This document shows, in pieces, positions 32,785 through 41,669 of a stretch of DNA of 64,000 nucleotides. The translations under genes and the position numbers were made by a program. Numbering within the stretch: position 1 is the stretch's first letter; the number at the start of each line of letters is the position of its first letter. The notes beneath the pieces are model-generated. The model was not told the DNA's origin, did no database searches, and was given only the letters and a program-made list of their open reading frames with translations. This DNA comes from Chthonomonas sp. UBA1950 (lineage in GTDB: Bacteria; Armatimonadota; Fimbriimonadia; Fimbriimonadales; Fimbriimonadaceae), in contig DDEQ01000033.1 in the NCBI GenBank assembly GCA_002336105.1, positions 17,273-81,272 on the forward strand. The letters run 5' to 3'.

Positions 32785-33543
32785 TTATTCCACAACAGCG
32801 CCAAATTTGCGGGTTCTTCGCTGAAATTCGGCGACGGCGTTAAGAAGTTGATGCTCGCTGAATTCAGGCCAAGTCACATCGGTAACGACTAACTCGCAGT
32901 AAGCCGATTGCCAAATCAAAAAGTTCGACCACCTCATTTCCCCCGCCGTTCTGATCATAAGGTCTGGGTCGGGAATGTCGGGGTTATACAAGTGTTGCGA
33001 AACCAGTTCCTCGGTCACAAATTCTGGTTCTGCCCCGGAGGCGAGGATGTCCTTCACTGCATCGACGATTTCGGCACGACCACCGTAGTTCACCGCCAAC
33101 GTAAACGTGATACCTGTGTTATCTCGTGTCGTTTCAATACCGTTCGCGAGGGCATCTTGGAGTCCTTTCGGTACTTCGTCGGTTCGACCAGCTACTCGCA
33201 CTCGAACGTTGTTTCGATGCATCAACCTAAGCTCATCTCGCGCCGCTTGCTCGATTAGCTTCATTAACCCGCTGACTTCGTCTTCGGGCCTGCGCCAGTT
33301 CTCCGCAGAGAACGCGTAAACGGTGAGGTATTTGATTCCGAGTTCGCTTGCTGACAGCAAAACTGTTCGAAGCGTCTTGTAACCTTCGCGGTGTCCCAGT
33401 AGACGACCGAGCCCTTTTCGTCGAGCCCACCTACCGTTGCCGTCCATAATGATGGCGACGTGGCTGGGTAGAGCATTGAGATTTATGCCGAGAGCGCTCG
33501 CGTTTTGTCTGATTTGCGGTTCGGCGTCAGGCATCGTATGCAT
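32785..33543 (-). CDS. uppS: Isoprenyl transferase / undecaprenyl diphosphate synthase
   Basis: A cis-prenyltransferase of 252 residues that makes undecaprenyl diphosphate, the lipid carrier for peptidoglycan. The catalytic motif HVAIIMDGNGRWARRKG is at about residues 27-43. The downstream motifs YLTVYAFSAENWRRP and the final LMIRTAGEMRWSNFLIWQ...WPEF are conserved. The first ATG (33543) and the one three codons later are both possible. It follows pyrH and frr in the usual bacterial order, with a hairpin of weak terminator type in between. Confidence 0.96.
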   Translation of the reverse strand: MHTMPDAEPQIRQNASALGINLNALPSHVAIIMDGNGRWARRKGLGRLLGHREGYKTLRTVLLSASELGIKYLTVYAFSAENWRRPEDEVSGLMKLIEQAARDELRLMHRNNVRVRVAGRTDEVPKGLQDALANGIETTRDNTGITFTLAVNYGGRAEIVDAVKDILASGAEPEFVTEELVSQHLYNPDIPDPDLMIRTAGEMRWSNFLIWQSAYCELVVTDVTWPEFSEHQLLNAVAEFQRRTRKFGAVVE

Positions 33544-33616
33544 TTTATCTCGTAATGAGTTCCCCCTTATAGCATAAAAACAAGGGGAGACCTAATCGGC
33601 ACCGGAAAGGAGCCGA

Positions 33617-33647
33617 CTGTGGCATGACCTAGATGGCCATGCCACAG
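33617..33647 (-). other. Hairpin between frr and uppS
   Basis: On the minus strand CTGTGGCATGGCC pairs with GGTCATGCCACAG (one G-T pair, loop ATCTA). No T-run follows, so it may be an attenuator, processing site or mRNA-stability element rather than a full terminator. Confidence 0.5.
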
Positions 33648-33650
33648 GAT

Positions 33651-34211
33651 TTATACCTGCATTAGTTCGGCTTCTTTCTTCTTGCTCAGCTCGTCGACTT
33701 TCTGAACGAAGCTGTCAGTGAGCTTCTGAATCTTGCCTTCATTGCCTTTGACATCATCTTCAGTGATCTCTTTCTTCTTCTCGAGAGCCTTGAGACCTTC
33801 AATCGCGTCACGTCGGATATTTCGAATCGAAACGCGCCCTTGCTCTGCTCGGCTATGAACCTGCTTTACCAGTTCCTTTCGTCTATCTTCGGTCATGCTT
33901 GGGAAGTTGAGGCGAATGCCTGTCCCATCGTTGACTGGGTTAATGCCCAGGTCACTCTTCATAATCGCTCGCTCGATGACCGGAACCATGCTCTTCTCAT
34001 AGGGCTGAATAAGGAGCTGACGAGGCTCTGGAACGCTTACATTCGCGATCTGATTGATCGGCGTTTCGGCTCCGTAATACTCGACATGGACTCGGGCCAG
34101 AACATCAGGTGTTGCACGTCCGGTTCGGTACGAAGAGAAGTCGTGGTTGAGGGCATCAATCGCCCCTTTCATCTTATGTTCTGCGTCTTGCAGGATATCG
34201 CTAACACTCAT
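33651..34211 (-). CDS. frr: Ribosome recycling factor
   Basis: A full-length (186-residue) RRF that splits post-termination ribosomes together with EF-G. The sequence shows the expected three-helix-bundle pattern: M-x3-I-x2-L-x2-DFSSYRTGRATPDVL, TPINQIANVSVPEPRQLLIQPYE, and the C-terminal RKELVKQVHSRAEQGRVSIRNIRRDA. It starts 3 bp downstream of pyrH, the common arrangement. Confidence 0.97.
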   Translation of the reverse strand: MSVSDILQDAEHKMKGAIDALNHDFSSYRTGRATPDVLARVHVEYYGAETPINQIANVSVPEPRQLLIQPYEKSMVPVIERAIMKSDLGINPVNDGTGIRLNFPSMTEDRRKELVKQVHSRAEQGRVSIRNIRRDAIEGLKALEKKKEITEDDVKGNEGKIQKLTDSFVQKVDELSKKKEAELMQV

Positions 34212-34214
34212 TGT

Positions 34215-34943
<729 letters not shown>

Positions 34944-35000
34944 GTTTGCATTGAGTGTACTAGGTTTGCATGCTCGATTGCCTTTCGCAATTCAGTGTCA

Positions 35001-36068
35001 TTACGACACTGTTTTTCTAAATCTAAGCGCAGACACCACCATCAAGATGAAGGCAATAAGAGCTAACGAGAACACACTTGGCAGTAAATCGTACAGTCCA
35101 GCCCCGCGAACCATGATTCCTCGCGCGATCGCGATGAAGTGCGTGACGGGAAACACATTTGACAGCAGATACAAAGCACCCGGGAGCGTCTCTCTCGGCG
35201 CAATATAACCCGACAGCAAGATCGACGGAAGCATCGTGAGTAAGGCGAGTTGCATTGCTTGGGTCTGATTTTCTGAAACTGTGCTGATAAGCAGCCCCAA
35301 CGACAGTGACCCGATCACGAACAGCAATGCGAGTGCGGCAAGAAGAAATACGCTTCCGACAATCGGAACTCCAAAGAGTAGCTTAGCGACAAAAAGCACA
35401 CCGACAAACTCCACAGTTGCCAAGCAAGCGTACGGAATGAGTTTTCCAACCATTAGTCCGAGTCTGCCGATTGGTGTAACCATCAATTGATCCAAGGTTC
35501 CTGTCTCCTTTTCACGAACCAAACTGAATGCAGTGAGAGTCACCGTTACCAGTTGAAGAATGACTCCAACTAAGCCAGGAATTGTATAAACAGCGGTTCG
35601 AGAATTTGGGTTGTACAGCACCCTGGCACGCACTTCTGGTGGGTCACTAGAACTTGGCTTAGAGAATGCCATTCGAGCTGGGTTTGCTACCTGAGCGTCC
35701 GATCCATCCAGCATAACTTGAATCTGAGGTTTTGAAGCAGAAGAGAAATTGGGGGGAATGATGACCGCAACCCGCACTTCATTTCTTCTTAAAGCGTCGG
35801 AAGCGGCTGACGCTGAATCTGCCCACGAGACAATATCTAGGTATTGCGTATTTTGAAGGGACTGAACATACTCGCGACTCTCCCTCGTCTTGTCTTGATC
35901 GACCAGGATCGTTTTGACGTGTCGAACATCATAGTTCACCGCGAATCCAAAGATGCAAAGCTGCAACATCGGAGTAAAGAGTGCGAAAATGAGCGAGGTT
36001 CGATCTCGTCGGATATGCAGAAACTCCTTATAGACGATGCTCCACAGGCCATTGAAGAGCTCTTTCAT
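35001..36068 (-). CDS. ABC-2 type transporter permease (YbhS/YbhR-like)
   Basis: A 355-residue ABC-2 permease. The N-terminal YKEFLHIRRDRTSLIFALFTPMLQLCIFGFAVNYDV leads into a large extracytoplasmic domain (about 55-165). Five hydrophobic helices in the C-terminal half follow, with the family phrase REKETGTLDQLMVTPI near residue 190. With the ATPase and the HlyD-type protein encoded upstream it forms an exporter of the YbhFSR type, which in E. coli handles drugs or cations. The start overlaps the ATPase stop by 4 bp. Only one permease gene is present, whereas YbhFSR has two, so a homodimer is inferred. Confidence 0.92.
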   Translation of the reverse strand: MKELFNGLWSIVYKEFLHIRRDRTSLIFALFTPMLQLCIFGFAVNYDVRHVKTILVDQDKTRESREYVQSLQNTQYLDIVSWADSASAASDALRRNEVRVAVIIPPNFSSASKPQIQVMLDGSDAQVANPARMAFSKPSSSDPPEVRARVLYNPNSRTAVYTIPGLVGVILQLVTVTLTAFSLVREKETGTLDQLMVTPIGRLGLMVGKLIPYACLATVEFVGVLFVAKLLFGVPIVGSVFLLAALALLFVIGSLSLGLLISTVSENQTQAMQLALLTMLPSILLSGYIAPRETLPGALYLLSNVFPVTHFIAIARGIMVRGAGLYDLLPSVFSLALIAFILMVVSALRFRKTVS

Positions 36069-37003
36069 TGCTGTCCGTACCGCCTTGTCAATGTAACAAA
36101 AACGTCTTCCAAAGAAGGGTCAATGGATCGAACATGCCCTAGCTGCAATCCACTTCTGACAAGTGATTTCTCGACCTCGACGTCACTTGTCTCGCTTTTG
36201 ATCAGCATGTGAATTTCAGCTTCGACCAATGTCGCGTCGAGGCAATAAGTTTCTTGTTTTGCGGCGATCAATGCCAGCGCCGGAGACTCGGTGGCAATCG
36301 CAATGCGCCTCGTTCCTTCTGGGGAGACCTCTGGCATTAACTTCAGATCCTTCGGAGAACCATGAACCATGAGTTTTGAAAGATATATGTAGGCAATCTG
36401 GTCGCATCTTTCAGCTTCATCCATGTAGTGAGTCGTTACAAACAGTGTTTTGCCTTCGCCCGCGAGCGCAAATAGTAGGTCCCAAAGATCGCGCCGTGCC
36501 ACCGGGTCGATGCCAGCAGTCGGTTCGTCTAAGAAGATGAGCTCTGGCTCATGAATGAGCGCAGCGGCCAAGGCTAATCGTTGTTTCCATCCGCCAGACA
36601 ATTTGCCGCTCGTTCTATCTCGGTAGGGCTGTAGCTTCGTGAGTTCGATGACAGCTTCCTTTCGCTCATCAAGTCGAGATCCCTTTAATCCGTAAACTTT
36701 CCCAAAGAAATTCAGGTTTTCTTCAACGCTCAGGTCTTTGTAGAGACTGAAGGCCTGGCTCATATATCCTATTGACCTTTTGATCTTTTCGGTCTCTTTT
36801 CGAATGTCGTAACCGTTGACATAAGCGGTGCCATCGCTCGGTTGAAGCAAACCGCACAACATACGAATGCAGGTGCTCTTTCCGCTTCCGTTCGGCCCAA
36901 GAAATCCGAAGATTCGGCCCTTTGGAACTTCAAAAGATAGATCGCTTACAGCTGTGAAGTCGCCAAACTTCTTGGTCAAATGCGTCAGCTCAAGGGCATT
37001 CAT
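36065..37003 (-). CDS. ABC transporter ATP-binding protein (YbhF/CcmA-like)
   Basis: A 312-residue ABC ATPase. Walker A GPNGSGKST is at about residues 36-44, the signature SGGWKQRLALA near 137-147, and Walker B with LIFLDEPTAGID near 156-167. The signature has Trp at the usual Gln/Met position (LSGGWKQ), which is seen in this subfamily. A C-terminal extension of about 90 residues follows. It overlaps the HlyD gene upstream and the permease gene downstream by 4 bp each, so it belongs to the same operon. Confidence 0.94.
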   Translation of the reverse strand: MNALELTHLTKKFGDFTAVSDLSFEVPKGRIFGFLGPNGSGKSTCIRMLCGLLQPSDGTAYVNGYDIRKETEKIKRSIGYMSQAFSLYKDLSVEENLNFFGKVYGLKGSRLDERKEAVIELTKLQPYRDRTSGKLSGGWKQRLALAAALIHEPELIFLDEPTAGIDPVARRDLWDLLFALAGEGKTLFVTTHYMDEAERCDQIAYIYLSKLMVHGSPKDLKLMPEVSPEGTRRIAIATESPALALIAAKQETYCLDATLVEAEIHMLIKSETSDVEVEKSLVRSGLQLGHVRSIDPSLEDVFVTLTRRYGQQ

Positions 37004-38448
37004 CTACTCTGCTTCCATTGACCGATACTTAGAACGCTGGCTGCCATTCCGGGTTTGACTTTGGTGGTCTTGTCATCAAGTTTCAAACGAACGGCGAACA
37101 CCTGTTTGCCTCTTTCTTCCGGAGTCTGCAAGTTGGCTGGCGTGAATTCGCCCTGAGTCGCTATGCTCTCAACTCGGCAAGCAACAATATGGTCAAGTCC
37201 GTCGCACTTGACCTCAGCGACATCATTCAGCTGGACTAACGCCAATGCCGATTCCGGGAGATAGACTCGAAGGTGTAGATCGATCGGATCACTCATTCGA
37301 AAAACCGTTTGTCCAGCCGTGATTAAATCTCCACATGCGACAAGGCGGCGTTCGATATACCCGCTTCGAACAGCGCGAACGACTTGCTCGCTCGACTTGA
37401 TCCGAGAAGCTTTGGCTTGGTCTTGAGCGGCCCGGGTAGCCGCAGTGGACTGCTTAGTTTGCAGGTTTCGGCTGCCTTCCATGAGCGCATTCAGGGTGAT
37501 CTTGGCTTGTTGCACTTTGGCGCGAGCCGACGCTATGTCTTCGGGTCTCGTTCCGGATTCGAGCAAAGAGAGATTCGCCTCGATTTGGTCAAGTCGTGCC
37601 TTTGCCGCATCCTTTTCTTCATTTCTTGTGCCTTCGGTCAAAAGCCGCAAAGCTTCTCGAGACTGGCGGACCTCTGCATCTGCCGCTCGGATGTCCTCCG
37701 GACGAGTCTGTAGATTTCGCAGGGACGCTTCGGCTGCTTCACGTTTCTTTCGCGCAGATGTCGCATCGGCTCGAGCTTGTTCAGCCAATTTTCCGGCAAT
37801 CGCTCCTTGATCTGCCAAAGCAGTTTTTCGGTCAGCCTCCCTTATCGCTACTTCCTCTTGCGCTCTTGCCGAATCAAGATCGGCCTGAGCTTTAGCCAGC
37901 TCGTTATCGGTTGGCCCTTTATGCGCTCGATTAGCTTTCGCAATGGCAGCATCGAGAGCACTTCTCGCCTTTTCGATTTCAGCGGGTCTTGGTCCAGACA
38001 ACGCTTCCTTGTATTGCGCGCGAGCTTCACGCACCGAAGCTTTAGCTACAGATATTTCGTCTTTTCTCGGTCCATTTATGGCTCGATCGAGTGCTGCCTG
38101 GGCATCGGCAAGAACAGCTTCTTGCTTTCGTATATCCTCTTGCTGCCCCAAAAACACTTCCTTCTCTTTCAGCTGAGCTTGAATCGCTTGGTTTTGAAGT
38201 GATTCAGTTTGAGCGATATCCGGTGCCGAGTCCAAAACGGCCAGAACATCTCCAGCGTTCACATAGTCGCCCTCGCTGACGGACAACGAAACGACGCGTC
38301 CTCCCACTCTCGGAGATACCAAAATCGGTTGCGTTTCGAATGTGCCAGATAATTCGCCACGATCAATCTCGCGTTTCCGGTCGACTAGAAACCCAGCAAG
38401 TATGAGCGAACTCGCTGCGACGACCGCGATCATAGGTGCCTTATTCAT
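37000..38448 (-). CDS. HlyD-family secretion adaptor with repeated coiled coil
   Basis: A 482-residue adaptor with an N-terminal membrane anchor (MIAVVAASSLILAGFLV). The first lipoyl half (ILVSPRVGGRVVSLSVSEGDYVNAGDVLAVLD) is followed by a very long coiled coil and the second half (VVRAVRSGYIERRLVACGDL). The coiled coil is built of about six units of 25-26 residues, each beginning with a G(P/T)R(P/N)xEI-like turn followed by an Ala-rich helix. It connects the ABC permease to an outer-membrane channel, which must be encoded elsewhere, possibly the TolC at 4.7 kb. The start overlaps the TetR stop by 4 bp. Confidence 0.92.
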   Translation of the reverse strand: MNKAPMIAVVAASSLILAGFLVDRKREIDRGELSGTFETQPILVSPRVGGRVVSLSVSEGDYVNAGDVLAVLDSAPDIAQTESLQNQAIQAQLKEKEVFLGQQEDIRKQEAVLADAQAALDRAINGPRKDEISVAKASVREARAQYKEALSGPRPAEIEKARSALDAAIAKANRAHKGPTDNELAKAQADLDSARAQEEVAIREADRKTALADQGAIAGKLAEQARADATSARKKREAAEASLRNLQTRPEDIRAADAEVRQSREALRLLTEGTRNEEKDAAKARLDQIEANLSLLESGTRPEDIASARAKVQQAKITLNALMEGSRNLQTKQSTAATRAAQDQAKASRIKSSEQVVRAVRSGYIERRLVACGDLITAGQTVFRMSDPIDLHLRVYLPESALALVQLNDVAEVKCDGLDHIVACRVESIATQGEFTPANLQTPEERGKQVFAVRLKLDDKTTKVKPGMAASVLSIGQWKQSR

Positions 38449-39065
38449 AAGTTATGACCGCCTAAACCATTCATGAAATTGTTTAAGTGCATTTGGAGAA
38501 TTTCATCCCTGGTCGCTGTCGAAAACGGAGTCGCTCCAAGCACAACCGAGCCGAGTCCAAGCGTGAAGAGTGGGCCTATGAAAGACCTCACTGTAAACAC
38601 TGGGTCTGAGACTCGCATGATTCCCAAATCCATTTGCTTTTGAAAGTACTTCTCAAGAAATCCCATCATTCGGATCGGACCGATTTTTGAGAACATGAGT
38701 GCCAACTCCGGTTGGCGTACTGCCTCGCCGATCAGCAATTTTATCACTGCTGTCCCAGATTGATCCTCAAAGAGGTCGAGGTAAGCATTTGTGATGAGCG
38801 CGAGGACCTCTTCAATTGGTCGCTCCATTAACTCATCCGCTCGGTTGAGTAACCGTATCGGCGGCGCATGATGAGAAATTGAAGCAACGAGCAGGTCAGC
38901 CTTACTGGGAAAGTAGTGATAGATCAATCCCGGCGAAGCAACTCCAGCTGCTTCCGCGATATCCTTGTTGGTCGCTTCACGAAACCCTTTCTCTGCGAAC
39001 ACTTTCAGCGCTGCAGCTAAGATTATTTCTTTTCTTTCTTCCGAGTGAAGCCGTTGGGTTCTCAT
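38445..39065 (-). CDS. TetR/AcrR-family repressor
   Basis: A 206-residue TetR regulator. The N-terminal HTH is plain (RKEIILAAALKVFAEKGFREATNKDIAEAAGVASPGLIYHYFPSK), and the rest is the ligand-binding helical domain. The open frame extends to a TTG at 39089, but that extension is formed by the palindromic operator itself, and the ATG at 39065 starts at the normal position. It is the first gene of the tetR-hlyD-ABC operon and overlaps the adaptor gene by 4 bp, so it most likely represses its own operon and responds to an exported compound. Confidence 0.92.
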   Translation of the reverse strand: MRTQRLHSEERKEIILAAALKVFAEKGFREATNKDIAEAAGVASPGLIYHYFPSKADLLVASISHHAPPIRLLNRADELMERPIEEVLALITNAYLDLFEDQSGTAVIKLLIGEAVRQPELALMFSKIGPIRMMGFLEKYFQKQMDLGIMRVSDPVFTVRSFIGPLFTLGLGSVVLGATPFSTATRDEILQMHLNNFMNGLGGHNL

Positions 39066-39072
39066 CTTATTA

Positions 39073-39090
39073 ATTGACTGATCAATCAAT
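39073..39090. promoter_or_regulatory. Candidate TetR operator
   Basis: The sequence ATTGACTGATCAATCAAT is a palindrome with one mismatched pair, centred on TGATCA. It ends 8 bp before the tetR start codon, the usual place for an autoregulatory site. Confidence 0.65.
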
Positions 39091-39141
39091 AGGATACATC
39101 AAAATGCAGTTTATTCCACGCTTTTAGGACTTTTCGCTTCC

Positions 39142-40014
39142 TTATCGAGCGAAGTTGCCAGCAAGAGCTGCTAGGTGAATTGGCGTTGTTCCACAACATC
39201 CACCAAAAATCGTGACGCCTTCTGCCCGAGCAAGCCTCGCCCATTTGGCGAATTGACTCGGGTCCATGTCGTACCGGTATCCGTCTCCGTCTTGAATCGG
39301 TGCCCCGGCATTCGGTTGCAAAAGAACTTGGTGATATCCAGATTTCTCTTTCATCAGTGATCCAATCTCCAAATAGGCATTTAAGTCAAGGGAGGTTCCG
39401 CAGTTGGCACCCACGGCATCGGCTCCTGCCTCAATGGCAGCCTTTGCTGCTATCCCCGGCAAGGTACCCATCATCGTTTGGAAGCCTCTTGGACTGACTT
39501 CAAACGTGAAGGAGGCAAGAACTGGAAGTCCAAACTCTTTTGCCGCCGAGACAGAAACCATCATTTCACCTGGATCAGCCATCGTTTCGACGATAAAACC
39601 ATTAACACCCGCATCCTTCATGATTGAAGCTTGCAGCTTAACGTCTTGGTACAATTGTTCTTCAGTGATGTCCCCAAGAGGGTCTAGGAAATCGCCGCAT
39701 GGGCCAATATCGCCTAAGACCATACACCTACCGCTTGCCGCCTCTTTCGCGTTTTGCACTGCGGCGACGTTAAGATCAACCATTCGATCTTCTAGCCCGT
39801 GACGCTGAAGCATCAGCCTGGACCCTCCAAATGAATTTGTGATCAAGCAGTGCGATCCCGCGTCTCGGTAGGCAGTGTGAACAGCAATCACGTCAGCCGC
39901 GTGAGTCACGTTCCACAAAATGGATGGATGACCAGCCTGCAGCCCTTTCTGCATCAACTGAGTGCCCATCGCCCCGTCTAGAACCAGAATTTCGCGATCA
40001 AACAAGTAACTCAT
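39142..40014 (-). CDS. Homocysteine S-methyltransferase family protein
   Basis: A 290-residue zinc-dependent methyltransferase similar to the homocysteine-binding barrel of MetH and to MtsA-like proteins. It starts LVLDGAMGTQLMQKG. The zinc ligands are visible as GANCGTS (near 205) and GGCCGTTP (near 275). It moves a methyl group from a corrinoid or methyl donor to homocysteine or another thiol. It overlaps the UroD-type methyltransferase gene by one base (TAATG) and forms an operon with it and with the corrinoid protein gene farther upstream. Confidence 0.88.
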   Translation of the reverse strand: MSYLFDREILVLDGAMGTQLMQKGLQAGHPSILWNVTHAADVIAVHTAYRDAGSHCLITNSFGGSRLMLQRHGLEDRMVDLNVAAVQNAKEAASGRCMVLGDIGPCGDFLDPLGDITEEQLYQDVKLQASIMKDAGVNGFIVETMADPGEMMVSVSAAKEFGLPVLASFTFEVSPRGFQTMMGTLPGIAAKAAIEAGADAVGANCGTSLDLNAYLEIGSLMKEKSGYHQVLLQPNAGAPIQDGDGYRYDMDPSQFAKWARLARAEGVTIFGGCCGTTPIHLAALAGNFAR

Positions 40015-41159
40015 TAGTAACTCTCAAATGCGGGACAAGGCTTCAAATTGGTTCCATGTCCCCAAACATCACGGGCTTCTTTTAGGTAAGCCAAGTAGTT
40101 CAAATATGGAACATCGGGAGGTACCCGATGATCAGGCAGCGGAATGTAACCACCCTCTTCGACTAACGGAGCCAGCCGGCGGACTTCAGCTCGAATAGCT
40201 TCTACATCCTTCTGAAGGATGTGTTTGTCGAAGCCTCCGATAAGTCTCAAACCACGACCGTAATCCCGTCGGAATTCGATTGGATCGGCACCCCATGTCC
40301 CGACCTCAAGAGGAAACATGCAGTTCACGCCAGCATCAAGCCAGAGCGGGACGAGCACATCAATTTTCCCGTCGCAATCGATCCAAGTGATTCCGACATT
40401 GTAAGAACGCAAAAGATCCGTGATTCGTCGATAACGCGGCACCAGATATTGCGCGAAATGTTTAGGACTCAGCAGCGGTCCGCCGTTGTAACACATGTCT
40501 TCCCACATGCCACAGGCGTCAAACTGTCCGCCGGTTTCTAGCACGCGTTTCAGGGTTTCGCAGATACAATCGCAGAGCGTCTCAACCATTTCCTCGAACC
40601 AAGCCGGATCGTCATAGATCACAAGCGCCAGGTTCTCGATGCCCATCCAATCGCGAAGCCAACCAAATAGACTCCCACCGTATAGAGTGCATGGCTGCTC
40701 ACGATTCGGGTCTTTCCAAATAGAAACAGATTCGTCCCAGTTAACCGGATATCGACCCGGACTGCTCGGATCGAGACGAGGCTTGTAATGCTTGTTCCAA
40801 CTGTCGCGATCAACTAGTAAATGGCCGACATGCACCGGAATTGAGCCCATGTACTTCTTGCGCAGCACCTGAACGCCGTCGCCTTGCTGCACAATTTCGT
40901 GATCACCACGATCCTCGATCACTTTCCATTCAAAACCTGGACACAATCCAACATCAGCATTGGGACCACCTTCGTATGCATCCATGCCAAACCATTCATT
41001 GGTATGCACTTCCGCATCGCTGGTCCACTGGACTCGTTTGGGCAAACCTTGTTGATGCCACTCGGGCACGGTTTCATCCCAGAACCCAAAATCACAGATC
41101 GGGCTACGATCACGCGACTGATAGTGCATCGTCGCAAGAAATCGTTGGCGGTCAGTCAT
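40014..41159 (-). CDS. Uroporphyrinogen-decarboxylase-like corrinoid methyltransferase
   Basis: A 381-residue UroD-fold protein. It shows the N-terminal TDRQRFLATMHYQSRDRSPI pattern and the DCDGKIDVLVPLWLDAGVNCMFPLE segment of the MtaA/MtbA and O-demethylase-type methyltransferases rather than of true HemE. Such enzymes move methyl groups to or from a small corrinoid protein. The ATG at 41159 overlaps the stop of the 101-residue gene (ATGA) and has a typical start sequence, so I use it rather than the longer frame to 41174. The methyl donor cannot be read from the sequence; methoxylated aromatics or methylamines are possible. Confidence 0.85.
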   Translation of the reverse strand: MTDRQRFLATMHYQSRDRSPICDFGFWDETVPEWHQQGLPKRVQWTSDAEVHTNEWFGMDAYEGGPNADVGLCPGFEWKVIEDRGDHEIVQQGDGVQVLRKKYMGSIPVHVGHLLVDRDSWNKHYKPRLDPSSPGRYPVNWDESVSIWKDPNREQPCTLYGGSLFGWLRDWMGIENLALVIYDDPAWFEEMVETLCDCICETLKRVLETGGQFDACGMWEDMCYNGGPLLSPKHFAQYLVPRYRRITDLLRSYNVGITWIDCDGKIDVLVPLWLDAGVNCMFPLEVGTWGADPIEFRRDYGRGLRLIGGFDKHILQKDVEAIRAEVRRLAPLVEEGGYIPLPDHRVPPDVPYLNYLAYLKEARDVWGHGTNLKPCPAFESY

Positions 41160-41461
41160 GAGGCACACTTCCAATACTTGTCAACTATTTCGACGATAAA
41201 CCCAAAGGTCTCGTAACCTCTGAAACGTGGTTTAGATAGCACTTGAGCCATGGACACTTTCGCCCACCCTGGCATCCCCAAGTTAGCGAAAGAAGCGTAC
41301 TCACCAGTTCTGAATTGATGTTCACCTTCAGCATCCACCTGCCCCCAGAAACCACTTAATGAAGAGGTCCGGTCATTTATGAAATGAACAGAATGATCCC
41401 GTCGGAACGGTCTGAGCGCCAACCAATAAGTGCCGATATTCCAACTCTGGTTATCGATCAT
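41156..41461 (-). CDS. Small protein of unknown function within the corrinoid operon
   Basis: A 101-residue protein with no match that I recognise. It has no signal peptide and no membrane segment, and is rich in aromatic residues, with 6 Trp (for example SWNIGTYWLAL, SGFWGQVD, MPGWAKV and the final VDKYWKC). The 4-bp ATGA overlap with the UroD-type methyltransferase argues that it is real and made in step with it. The start ATG at 41461 has a GGAG directly in front of it, too close for a normal ribosome site. I assume a helper or substrate-side protein of the methyltransferase, without evidence beyond position. Confidence 0.65.
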   Translation of the reverse strand: MIDNQSWNIGTYWLALRPFRRDHSVHFINDRTSSLSGFWGQVDAEGEHQFRTGEYASFANLGMPGWAKVSMAQVLSKPRFRGYETFGFIVEIVDKYWKCAS

Positions 41462-41546
41462 CTCCGGTTTCCGTCATTTAGAGAAGAAGCCGGGCCAGAA
41501 TGACTCCACTCAACAAAAAGAATCATTATCCTAACGTCAAAATATC

Positions 41547-41558
41547 TGGTCCATACCA
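41547..41558. promoter_or_regulatory. Candidate GntR/HutC-type operator
   Basis: TGGTCCATACCA lies between the corrinoid protein gene and the 101-residue gene. It resembles the TGGTCTAGACCA type of site bound by GntR/HutC (DasR-like) regulators, with two differences. No such regulator gene is in the window. Confidence 0.3.
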
Positions 41559-41669
41559 TTTTTGCCGGTGTACGTTGGTCATCGCATGGCAAAATACAGG
41601 ATTATAATATCGAGGGAGTAGCCGGGCATCCATGGAGCACGTTCGGATTAGCCCAGCTCTCCCACGAGA

